Origin: Kangsaoukella pontilimi
Lineage (GTDB): Bacteria > Pseudomonadota > Alphaproteobacteria > Rhodobacterales > Rhodobacteraceae
Length of the DNA stretch: 64,000 nt
Assembly (NCBI RefSeq): GCF_009830125.1
Contig: NZ_WUPT01000002.1
Coordinates: 840,001 to 904,000 of the forward strand
Direction: 5' to 3'
Of the stretch, positions 56,895 to 64,000 are shown in pieces. A program made the translations under genes and the position numbers. The notes under the pieces were generated by a model, which saw only the letters and a list, made by a program, of their open reading frames with translations, was not told the DNA's origin and did no database searches. The stretch's first letter is position 1, and each line of letters starts with the position of its first letter.

Positions 56895-57563
56895 GTGGGC
56901 TGGCTGGAATTCACCTTGGCCTGGGTCGGTTTTCTTGTCACACATTCGCTCCCCTTGCGCCCTCCCATACGGCCGTGGTTGCAGGCCCGGTTGGGCCAAC
57001 GCGGGTTCACCATTGCCTATTCTGCTTTGTCGCTGGCCGCACTGGTCTGGCTGATTGGCGCCGCCGGGCGCGCGCCTGTCGTGCTGCTGTGGAACTGGAC
57101 GCCGTGGCAGGGGCATGTGCCACTTGCTGTGATGCTGCCCGTCTGCGTGGTCCTGGCGCTTGCCATCGGGCGGCCGAACCCGTTTTCCTTCGGCGGCGCG
57201 CACAACGACCGCTTTGATCCGACGCACGCTGGAATAGTTCGGATGACGCGGCACCCGATACTTCTGGCATTGTCGCTTTGGGCGTTGGCGCATGTCGTGC
57301 CCAACGGCGATCTGGCGCATGTGCTCTTGTTCGGGTTTTTCGCGATCTTCGCCGCGATCGGCGTGCGTCTTGTCGACCGGCGGCGGCAGCGTGACATGGG
57401 GGTGGCGTGGCACCGTCTCCATGCCGAGGTGACCTCCAGCCTTGGGACTGCCAGACCGACGTCCTGGGGCGGGGCGATCGCCCGCGGGATCGCTGGCGTC
57501 GCGTTTTATGTCGGCTTGATCTGGGTGCATCCATGGTTGTTCGGCGTCAGCCCGCTGGGCTGA
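56895..57563 (+). CDS. nnrU: NnrU family membrane protein
   Basis: A 222-aa membrane protein: LAWVGFLVTHSLPLRPPIRPWLQARLGQRGFTIAYSALSLAALVWL, then VRMTRHPILLALSLWALAH, both NnrU-like. Its role is unknown beyond linkage to nitric-oxide metabolism. GTG at 56895 is the best start, five bases after the nnrS stop. Confidence 0.82.
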   Translation: MGWLEFTLAWVGFLVTHSLPLRPPIRPWLQARLGQRGFTIAYSALSLAALVWLIGAAGRAPVVLLWNWTPWQGHVPLAVMLPVCVVLALAIGRPNPFSFGGAHNDRFDPTHAGIVRMTRHPILLALSLWALAHVVPNGDLAHVLLFGFFAIFAAIGVRLVDRRRQRDMGVAWHRLHAEVTSSLGTARPTSWGGAIARGIAGVAFYVGLIWVHPWLFGVSPLG

Positions 57564-57575
57564 GAAAACCCATAA

Positions 57576-57589
57576 TTGATTCTGATCAA
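57576..57589. promoter_or_regulatory. Perfect FNR/NnrR box before the CBS gene
   Basis: TTGAT-TCTG-ATCAA fits the TTGAT-N4-ATCAA consensus exactly, 61 bases before the CBS gene start. Anaerobic or NO-linked activation by a Crp/Fnr regulator is expected. Confidence 0.8.
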
Positions 57590-57650
57590 GGCGCGCGTAC
57601 CAAGATCGGCTACAGTCTCTTGCAGCAGTTGATGGATGGAACCGTATCCG

Positions 57651-58079
57651 ATGAAAACGCTTCGGCAAATCCTGGACGAGAAGGGCACGGAGGTCTTCAG
57701 TGTGCCGCCTGATGCCACCGTCCTCGATGCCATCCAGGCAATGGCCGATCATGACATCGGGGCGCTTGTTGTTCTGGATGGTGAGATGCTGGTCGGGATT
57801 ATTACCGAGCGGCATTACGCACGAAGGGTTTTTCTGAAGGGCAAATCCTCTCCCAAAACCAAAGTCAGGGACATCATGACAACCCCGGTTGTCTGCGCCG
57901 ATCCCGGCCAGTCTACCGATCAGGGTCTGGCTTTGATGACGGAAAAGAAGATACGTCATTTGCCGGTCATCCGTGAGAACCGGGTCATTGGCATTGTCTC
58001 GATCGGCGATCTGGTAAAAAGCAAGATCAGCGACCAGCGCTTCGTGATCGACCAACTGGAGCGATACATATCCGGGTAG
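57651..58079 (+). CDS. CBS-pair domain protein
   Basis: A 142-aa protein with two CBS motifs (FSVPPDATVLDAIQAMADHDIGALVVLDGEMLVGIITERHYARRV and VVCADPGQSTDQGLALMTEKKIRHLPVIRENRVIGIVSIGDLVKSKI). CBS pairs bind adenosine nucleotides. Anaerobic expression is suggested by the perfect box upstream. Confidence 0.9.
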   Translation: MKTLRQILDEKGTEVFSVPPDATVLDAIQAMADHDIGALVVLDGEMLVGIITERHYARRVFLKGKSSPKTKVRDIMTTPVVCADPGQSTDQGLALMTEKKIRHLPVIRENRVIGIVSIGDLVKSKISDQRFVIDQLERYISG

Positions 58080-58212
58080 CGAGCGCTTTTGTGGTGCCCG
58101 GATAACCGGTGACGCCGCGCGTCTCATTTTGAGCCGAATTGCGCCAGATCAAGGTATTCAGTGATTCTACGCGTAAGGTGAGCATGTGCAACACAGGGGA
58201 GGTGTGTCTGCC

Positions 58213-58506
58213 ATGACAACAAGCTTGTTCGAGACAACGATTGGTGCCTTCGAAGAACGCCTGGCGCTCAGGCGGAAAATGCTCAACGTCACGGGTGTCA
58301 CGCTCCCGAAACGGCGTATCCCGAAGGACGTGGAAGACAAAATTCGCGACACCATTATCAATTGCTACGAATGCAAGAGCGGCGACACCTGCGCAAGCTG
58401 GCTGGCGACAGCAGAGGATGGCGTGCCGCCGCCCGCGTTCTGTCCCAACCGGGACACGATCCTGCGTTTGAAGGCAGACGGCTACACAAAGGAACCGGGC
58501 GCATGA
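58213..58506 (+). CDS. DUF6455-like Cys-rich protein, copy 1
   Basis: A 97-aa protein with IRDTIINCYECKSGDTCASWLATAEDGVPPPAFCPN: Cys spacing C-x2-C-x5-C and a last FCPN. The pattern suggests a metal site. A weaker FNR-like box (TTGCG-CCAG-ATCAA, 58139-58152) lies upstream. ATG 58213 is a compromise; the GGGAGG is 12 bases before it. Confidence 0.68.
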   Translation: MTTSLFETTIGAFEERLALRRKMLNVTGVTLPKRRIPKDVEDKIRDTIINCYECKSGDTCASWLATAEDGVPPPAFCPNRDTILRLKADGYTKEPGA

Positions 58507-58772
58507 CCATTCGCGAGGCACTTGGCAGCTTTTACGCGGTCCGCGAGGCGCGGCTGGGCCAGATGGGAGATATGCTTGATATCACCGGCGCGATGACGGC
58601 CCTTGAACGCGGGCTGTGTGGGGACTCGGAGCTTCAGTCAGCCGTCATCAGATGTCTGAACTGTCGGAATGACGAGGCCTGCAAGGCTTGGCTGGCAAAG
58701 GCCGAGCACGGCGCTCAGCCACCGTCCTTCTGTCCGAACGCAGCGCTGTTTGACGGGCTGAGACCGCGCTAA
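58503..58772 (+). CDS. DUF6455-like Cys-rich protein, copy 2
   Basis: An 89-aa paralogue of the preceding gene: AVIRCLNCRNDEACKAWLAKAEHGAQPPSFCPN has the same C-x2-C-x5-C and FCPN, with about half of the residues equal over 33. It overlaps the first by ATGA. The two may form a heterodimer or two-subunit sensor of metal or redox. Confidence 0.7.
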   Translation: MTIREALGSFYAVREARLGQMGDMLDITGAMTALERGLCGDSELQSAVIRCLNCRNDEACKAWLAKAEHGAQPPSFCPNAALFDGLRPR

Positions 58773-58778
58773 GTCACT

Positions 58779-59093
58779 TTACGCGCCGAGAACGTCCTCG
58801 ATCCAGGTTTTGGCCGCCACGGCCCGCGGCAAGCCCAGTGTGCCGATCGCCAGTAGCGCCACTTGTGTGAGCGCTGCATTCTCGACGCCCTCGGTCTTCG
58901 CCCGGCGGCTGTGCGAGTGGACGGCCCCTTCGGAGGCCGCCCCGATCGCAAGCGCCAGTTTCACCAACCGTTTCTCGCGATCGGTCAACGGACCCGCCTC
59001 TGCGCAGGCTGCGCCGAGGCTGGAATAGGCGCTCCAGATTTCGGGGTGCTGCTCTGCAAGGTCACCGGCCGCGCCAGGCATGGATTTTGTCAT
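58779..59093 (-). CDS. AhpD/CMD-like protein without the CxxC
   Basis: A 104-aa all-helical protein: HPEIWSAYSSLGAACAEAGPLTDREKRLVKLALAIGAASEGAVHSHSRRAKTEGVENAALTQVALLAIGTLGLP, as in the carboxymuconolactone decarboxylase (AhpD) family. The catalytic CxxC(x)H of AhpD is lost: only the H remains. ATG 59093 fits the family; it lies 10 bases before the narR stop, in the same direction. Confidence 0.82.
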   Translation of the reverse strand: MTKSMPGAAGDLAEQHPEIWSAYSSLGAACAEAGPLTDREKRLVKLALAIGAASEGAVHSHSRRAKTEGVENAALTQVALLAIGTLGLPRAVAAKTWIEDVLGA

Positions 59094-59103
59094 TGGACGC
59101 TCC

Positions 59104-59799
59104 TCACGTTGTATGATCATCGATCAGGGGATTGGGCTTTGCGAACCGGGCAAGGTCATCGGGATCGACGATTGAGATATGGTTCGAGGAGACCTTTACG
59201 CCATAGGGCTCAAGGCCTTTGAAGGCGCGGCTCAGGTTTTCCGGGGTCATGCCGAGAAAGGAAGCCAGACGCCTTTTCTCCATTGTCAGGTCGAACTCGG
59301 TCGACCCGGAAAGCGTTTGCTGACGCAGGATGTAGTTGGCCAGCCGCTCCAGCGACGTGCGCAGTTTCAGATCCTTGGTGTTCTTGACGACCGACCGATA
59401 GCACTGCGCCAATTCAGTCACGATCGCCCGTGCGAAGGCGGGGTCCTTGGAAAAGATTTGCCGCACGTCCGTGGAAGGAACCAACATGATACGGCTTCTT
59501 TCCAATGTGCGGGCGGACATCAGATAGGGAAGGTCGTTGATGGTTGCCGCAAGGATGAAGGTCGAGATCGGCCGCACCGTGGCCATCGAACTCTCGCGGC
59601 CGTTCCAGGACGAATAAAGATCGACGGATCCGGTCAGAACGACATGTAGGAAATCAGGCCGGTCTTCTTCATGGATCAGATCGATGCGTGGCGGGAAATT
59701 CTGTACATAGGCGCCCCGCATCAGGGCATCAAAATTTGCCTCTTCCATCTCCGCGAACAGCTCGAGCGCGCGAATGTCTTCTTCATACGACTCAGGCAT
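59104..59799 (-). CDS. narR: NarR/DNR-type Crp-Fnr regulator
   Basis: A 231-aa Crp/Fnr-type regulator: a cNMP-like sensor (FPPRIDLIHEEDRPDFLHVVLTGSVDLYS), a dimer helix (AIVTELAQCYRSVVKNTKDLK) and a C-terminal HTH (EKRRLASFLGMTPENLSRAFKGLEPYGVKVSSNHISI). It has no N-terminal iron-sulfur Cys set. In Paracoccus, NarR lies divergent from narKGHJI and activates it by nitrate/nitrite; here the same order appears. Confidence 0.85.
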   Translation of the reverse strand: MPESYEEDIRALELFAEMEEANFDALMRGAYVQNFPPRIDLIHEEDRPDFLHVVLTGSVDLYSSWNGRESSMATVRPISTFILAATINDLPYLMSARTLERSRIMLVPSTDVRQIFSKDPAFARAIVTELAQCYRSVVKNTKDLKLRTSLERLANYILRQQTLSGSTEFDLTMEKRRLASFLGMTPENLSRAFKGLEPYGVKVSSNHISIVDPDDLARFAKPNPLIDDHTT

Positions 59800-59849
59800 T
59801 GCAGACTTCGCGGCTCCCGATCCCTTTTTGACATACGTTTCTTCAATAA

Positions 59850-59863
59850 TTGATAAATGTCAA
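59850..59863. promoter_or_regulatory. FNR-like box near narR
   Basis: TTGAT-AAAT-GTCAA matches the Crp/Fnr consensus at 9 of 10 arm positions, about 50 bases upstream of narR. It may serve narR autoregulation. Confidence 0.5.
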
Positions 59864-59961
59864 TCAACAGTATGACCTTTGCCGGACCCGAACTTGATCG
59901 CCGCGTGCACCGACTTGATAAATCTGCATAATATATTTATTTTGCTGTATTTTTCTGTTTT

Positions 59962-59975
59962 CTTGATCCAGATCA
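59962..59975. promoter_or_regulatory. Perfect FNR/NarR box upstream of narK
   Basis: TTGAT-CCAG-ATCAA is an exact consensus site, 84 bases ahead of the narK start, at a typical activator position. Confidence 0.8.
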
Positions 59976-60059
59976 AGCACCGTTCACGCGACCTCCGCCA
60001 CACCTGTCCGCAAGCCCGCAAAGGGCATTCTTGCCGTACAGATGCCAGGAGGACATGCC

Positions 60060-62792
60060 ATGGACAGTGCCGGAACCGTCCCAAGATCAGACCAGAACAG
60101 AGCCCTCGCGCTCAGCACGATCGCCTTCACAGCCTGTTTTGCCGTCTGGACCATTTTTTCGATCATCGGGGTCGGCATCAAGGCCGAGCTCGGTCTCAAC
60201 GAGGCTCAGTTCGGCCTGTTGGTGGCAACACCGATCCTGACTGGCTCGATCTCGCGACTGTTCCTGGGGGTCTGGACCGAGAAATACGGTGGACGTCTGG
60301 TATTCACCGCACAGATGCTGCTGACGGCGCTGGCCACATGGGCGCTGACATTCGCGTCAACCTACATCATGTATCTGGTCGCGGCGCTCGGCATCGGTTT
60401 GGCTGGCGGCTCCTTCATCATCGGCGTGGCCTATGTGTCGCGTTTCTATGATGCGGGCCATCAGGGAACGGCACTCGGAATTTTCGGGGCGGGCAACGTG
60501 GGGGCCGCAGTCACTAAGTTCGTCGCTCCCTTTGTCATGGTGGCTTACGGCTGGCAGGGCGTCGCGCATGTATGGGCGGTCGGGCTGGCCATCATGGCCG
60601 TCATCTTCTTCCTGTTCGCCAAGGACGATCCGGAATTGGTGGCGCGGCGTCAATCCGGAGTCAAAGCGCCGAGCCTCATGCAGCAGTTCGCACCGCTTCG
60701 GAATCTCCAGGTCTGGCGCTTTTCGCTCTATTATTTCTTCGTCTTCGGTGCCTTCGTGGCGCTGGCGCTCTGGATGCCGCACTACCTGATCGATGTCTAC
60801 GGGCTTGATGTCCGGGCGGCCGGTATGGCGGCTGCGGCTTTCTCCCTCTCGGCCTCGCTCTTCCGCGCCTATGGCGGACATCTCTCCGACAAGTTCGGCG
60901 CACGCGCGGTCATGTACTGGACCTTCGGGTTCAGCCTGGTGCTGCTCTTCATGCTGTCGTACCCGCCGACGGACTATGTCATCCAGGGCAAGAACGGACC
61001 CATCACTTTCTCCACCGAAATGGCGCTTTGGCCATTTGTCATCACGCTCTTTGTCCTCGGCTTCTTCATGAGCCTCGGCAAGGCAGCCGTGTTCAAGCAC
61101 ATCCCCGTGTATTATCCGCACCATGTCGGCGCGGTCGGCGGACTTGTGGGCATGATCGGCGGCCTCGGGGGATTTGTCCTGCCGATCGGCTTTGGTGCCC
61201 TGCTCGAATTGACGGGGATTTACACAAGCTGTTTCGCGCTTCTGTTTGCGCTGGTCGCGATCGCACTCGGCTGGATGCACCTGTCGGTGCGCGCGATGGA
61301 GCGGGCGGCGCATGGTCCCGAACTCGATGCCCTCCCCGAACTTCCCGAGATGCAGGAGATCCACTCGCCCGAGAAAACGGCCATGCCCCGGACGCTGACC
61401 GAGTGGCAGCCCGAGAACGCCGACTTCTGGCAGCAGAAAGGGCGCGCCGTCGCCCGCCGCAATCTGTGGATCTCGATCCCGGCGCTGCTCCTGGCCTTCT
61501 CGGTCTGGATGGTCTGGTCGATGGTTGTGGCCCGCTTGCCCGCCATCGGGTTCGACTTCACCTCGTCCCAGTTGTTCTGGCTGGCTGCCCTGCCGGGCCT
61601 GTCGGGCGCGACTTTGCGCATCTTCTACAGCTTCATGGTGCCGATCTTCGGCGGCAGGCTTTGGACAACTCTGTCAACGGCATCGCTGCTGCTACCGGCC
61701 ATCGGGATCGGCTATGCCGTTCAGAACCCCGAAACGCCCTATCTGATCTTCCTCGCGCTCGCGCTTCTGTGTGGCCTCGGTGGCGGCAACTTCGCCTCCT
61801 CCATGGCCAACATCGCCTATTTCTTCCCGAAAGCAGAGAAGGGGAATGCGCTGGCACTGAATGCGGGTCTCGGCAACCTCGGTGTCTCGGTCATGCAATT
61901 CCTTGTGCCGATCGTGATCACCGCCGGTGTATTCGGTGCCATGGGCGGATCGCCAGTCACTCTGGATGACGGCAGCCAGCTCTGGATGCAGAACGCAGGC
62001 TTTGTCTGGGTGCCCTTCATCCTCGTCGCCACGGCGGCAGCCTGGCTTGGCATGAACGACATTGCCGACGCCAAGGCCAGCTTCCGCGATCAGGCGATCA
62101 TCTTCAGCCGCTTCCACAACTGGGTCATGTGTGTGCTCTACACCGGCACCTTCGGCAGCTTCATCGGCTACTCGGCCGGGTTTCCGCTGCTGACACGGTT
62201 GATGTTCCCGGAAGTGAATGCATTGCAATACGTGTTCCTTGGACCCCTCGTTGGCGCGCTGAGCCGCGCGGGCACGGGCTGGATCAGCGACCGTTTCGGC
62301 GGCGGGCGGGTCACCTTCTGGACCTTCGCAGGCATGATCGTCGCGGTCTTCGGGGTGATCTCCTTCCTGCCGTCGGACGGGCAGGGCGGCAGCTTCATGG
62401 GCTTCTTTGCCTGCTTCATGGCTCTGTTCTTCCTGACCGGCGTGGGCAACGCCTCCACCTTCCAGATGATCCCCGCGATCATGGGACGCGAGATCCCGCG
62501 CCTGATGCCGGAACTCGATGCGGTGGCAAGCCGTAGGCAGGCCGAACGCGAAAGCGCTGCCATCATCGCCTTTACCTCGGCGATCGCGGCTTACGGGGCC
62601 TTCTTCATCCCCAAACTCTACGGCACGTCGATTGCCATGACCGGAGCCCCGAATGGCGCGCTCTGGGCCTTCCTCGGCTTCTACGTGATCTGCCTGGTCG
62701 TGACCTGGGTCTACTACACCCGGCCCGGCGGGCTTCTCTATGACATTGAACGCGGTCGCGGCACAGGTGCCGCTGCGCAACCTGCTGAATAA
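60060..62792 (+). CDS. narK: Fused NarK1-NarK2 nitrate/nitrite transporter
   Basis: A 910-aa double MFS protein. The first unit (residues 10-425) reads VGIKAELGLNEAQFGLLVATPILTGSISRLFLG; the second (from about 460) reads LPAIGFDFTSSQLFWLAALPGLSGATLRIFYSFM. A linker (ELDALPELPEMQEIHSPEKT) joins them. In Paracoccus, the NarK1 half is a proton-nitrate symporter and the NarK2 half a nitrate/nitrite antiporter. The fusion serves uptake and nitrite export during nitrate respiration. ATG 60060 follows GGAGG. Confidence 0.93.
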   Translation: MDSAGTVPRSDQNRALALSTIAFTACFAVWTIFSIIGVGIKAELGLNEAQFGLLVATPILTGSISRLFLGVWTEKYGGRLVFTAQMLLTALATWALTFASTYIMYLVAALGIGLAGGSFIIGVAYVSRFYDAGHQGTALGIFGAGNVGAAVTKFVAPFVMVAYGWQGVAHVWAVGLAIMAVIFFLFAKDDPELVARRQSGVKAPSLMQQFAPLRNLQVWRFSLYYFFVFGAFVALALWMPHYLIDVYGLDVRAAGMAAAAFSLSASLFRAYGGHLSDKFGARAVMYWTFGFSLVLLFMLSYPPTDYVIQGKNGPITFSTEMALWPFVITLFVLGFFMSLGKAAVFKHIPVYYPHHVGAVGGLVGMIGGLGGFVLPIGFGALLELTGIYTSCFALLFALVAIALGWMHLSVRAMERAAHGPELDALPELPEMQEIHSPEKTAMPRTLTEWQPENADFWQQKGRAVARRNLWISIPALLLAFSVWMVWSMVVARLPAIGFDFTSSQLFWLAALPGLSGATLRIFYSFMVPIFGGRLWTTLSTASLLLPAIGIGYAVQNPETPYLIFLALALLCGLGGGNFASSMANIAYFFPKAEKGNALALNAGLGNLGVSVMQFLVPIVITAGVFGAMGGSPVTLDDGSQLWMQNAGFVWVPFILVATAAAWLGMNDIADAKASFRDQAIIFSRFHNWVMCVLYTGTFGSFIGYSAGFPLLTRLMFPEVNALQYVFLGPLVGALSRAGTGWISDRFGGGRVTFWTFAGMIVAVFGVISFLPSDGQGGSFMGFFACFMALFFLTGVGNASTFQMIPAIMGREIPRLMPELDAVASRRQAERESAAIIAFTSAIAAYGAFFIPKLYGTSIAMTGAPNGALWAFLGFYVICLVVTWVYYTRPGGLLYDIERGRGTGAAAQPAE

Positions 62793-62805
62793 GAAAGGAC
62801 GCCAG

Positions 62806-64000
62806 ATGAGCCACCTGCTCGACAGATTGAACTTCCTCCAGTCCAGGGACCTTGAACAGTTTTCCGATGGCTTTGGCAAAGTCACCCGCGAGAACCGCGA
62901 CTGGGAAGACACATACCGCAACCGCTGGCGTCACGATAAGGTCGTGCGCTCCACACATGGGGTAAACTGCACCGGGTCGTGCAGCTGGAAGATCTACGTG
63001 AAATCCGGCATCGTCACCTGGGAGACGCAACAGACCGATTATCCGCGTACGCGGGCCGACCTGCCCAACCATGAACCGCGCGGCTGTGCCCGCGGCGCAA
63101 GCTACAGCTGGTATCTCTACAGCGCCAACCGCGTGAAGAACCCGCTGGTCCGCGGACGGCTGATGAAGGTCTGGCGCAAGATGCGCGAAAACATGAGCCC
63201 GATCGAGGCCTGGACCAAGCTGCAGGCCGATCCGATCCTGCGGGCCTCCTACGTGGAGACCCGCGGCAAGGGCGGGTTCGTGCGCGCCACATGGGACGAA
63301 GCGACCGAGATCACGGCGGCTGCCAACGCCTACACCGCCAAGACCTACGGCCCCGACCGCGTGTTCGGTTTCTCGCCGATCCCCGCGATGTCGATGGTCT
63401 CTTACGCCGCAGGGTCGCGTTACCTCTCGCTGATGGGGGGCGTCTGCATGTCCTTCTACGACTGGTATTGCGACCTGCCGCCGGCGTCTCCGATGACATG
63501 GGGCGAGCAGACGGACGTACCGGAAAGTGCCGACTGGTACAATGCGGGCTACCTGCTGCTCTGGGGATCGAACGTGCCGCAGACGCGGACGCCGGACGCG
63601 CATTTTTATACCGAGGCCCGCTACAAGGGCACCAAATCCGCCGTCATTTGTCCCGACTATTCCGAGGCCGCCAAGTTCGGCGATGTCTGGCTGAATGCCA
63701 AGCAGGGCACCGACGCAGCCTTGGCCATGGCCTTCGGTCACGTCATCCTGCGCGAATTCCACCTCGACCGGCAGTGCGAATATTTCGAAGAATATACCCG
63801 CAAGTACTCCGACTTCCCGATGCTGGTAAAACTGGACGAACGCAACGGCAAGCTCGTCCCGGGCCGCTTTCTGCGCGCCGACGATCTGGACGGCAAGCTC
63901 GGAGAACAGAACAACCCCGAATGGAAGACCGTCGCCTTTGACGAGAACTCCAAGGGGCTTGTCGCCCCCAATGGGTCGGTCGGCTATCGTTGGGGCGAAG
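62806..64000 (+). CDS. narG: NarG, respiratory nitrate reductase alpha subunit (5' part)
   Basis: The first 398 codons of NarG: MSHLLDRLNFLQSRDL, the FS0 cluster site HGVNCTGSCSW (one His and Cys residues), YPRTRADLPNHEPRGCARGAS, and the Mo-ligand region SFYDWYCDLPPASPMTWGEQTDVPE. It forms the molybdenum catalytic subunit of the membrane nitrate reductase with NarHI. It begins 13 bases after the narK stop; the window ends within the gene. Confidence 0.96.
   Translation, partial: MSHLLDRLNFLQSRDLEQFSDGFGKVTRENRDWEDTYRNRWRHDKVVRSTHGVNCTGSCSWKIYVKSGIVTWETQQTDYPRTRADLPNHEPRGCARGASYSWYLYSANRVKNPLVRGRLMKVWRKMRENMSPIEAWTKLQADPILRASYVETRGKGGFVRATWDEATEITAAANAYTAKTYGPDRVFGFSPIPAMSMVSYAAGSRYLSLMGGVCMSFYDWYCDLPPASPMTWGEQTDVPESADWYNAGYLLLWGSNVPQTRTPDAHFYTEARYKGTKSAVICPDYSEAAKFGDVWLNAKQGTDAALAMAFGHVILREFHLDRQCEYFEEYTRKYSDFPMLVKLDERNGKLVPGRFLRADDLDGKLGEQNNPEWKTVAFDENSKGLVAPNGSVGYRWGE

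Overview
The window looks like an alphaproteobacterial chromosome, most likely Rhodobacterales and close to Paracoccus or the roseobacters. This rests on high GC, a 23S-5S-tRNA-fMet locus, a NarR/NarK1-K2/NarG nitrate-respiration block, an NnrS/NnrU nitric-oxide block, and a Trb-type integrative conjugative element (ICE) of the kind known from Mesorhizobium symbiosis islands. No database search was possible; family names come from recognising motifs and gene order.

Layout. 1-5.8 kb: 3' part of 23S rRNA, 5S rRNA and terminator, a VTT-like membrane protein, a ThuA/Gfo-Idh-MocA sugar gene pair, and initiator tRNA-Met. 5.75-46.3 kb: an ICE whose left end lies in the tRNA-fMet 3' end. Its large serine recombinase reads into the tRNA but has a stop codon ahead of the catalytic serine. 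The ICE then carries maintenance genes (DUF932, ParB-like, Toprim, DUF2493, SSB), a control block (QseC-like, QseM-like, FseA-like with a +1 programmed frameshift site, RdfS-like excisionase), a processing block (RepA, DUF2840, TraF, DUF736, transglycosylase, candidate oriT, relaxase, TraG), and the trbBCDEJ(K)LFGI mating-pair operon, in which trbE is frameshifted.

ICE cargo. A DUF2971-like gene sits between two genes that share a structured leader RNA. An XRE-ImmA/IrrE gene follows an unknown partner behind a perfect palindrome. Between traG and trbB lies a defence island: a single-chain type ISP-like restriction-modification enzyme with two tightly coupled unknown genes (319 aa soluble, 191 aa membrane), and a RES/Xre toxin-antitoxin pair coupled to a small ORF that contains a 13-base homopolymer. 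No right attachment site was recognised.

46.5-53 kb: a GntR regulator divergent from a TauE/SafE exporter, an EamA permease, a two-component system whose putative binding site recurs before a DUF336-ankyrin pair, and a DUF1403 remnant. 53.5-64 kb: nitrogen-oxide genes. NsrR is divergent from a truncated globin, hemerythrin, FthF-like, NnrS, NnrU run; a CBS protein has a perfect FNR box; two Cys-rich DUF6455-like paralogues and an AhpD-like protein follow; then NarR divergent from fused narK and the start of narG.

The best candidates for something new are the three-gene restriction/membrane operon, the paired leader RNA, and the frameshift-controlled excision block working without a visible quorum-sensing regulator. 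The two lesions (recombinase stop, trbE frameshift) suggest the ICE is immobilised unless they are sequencing errors.
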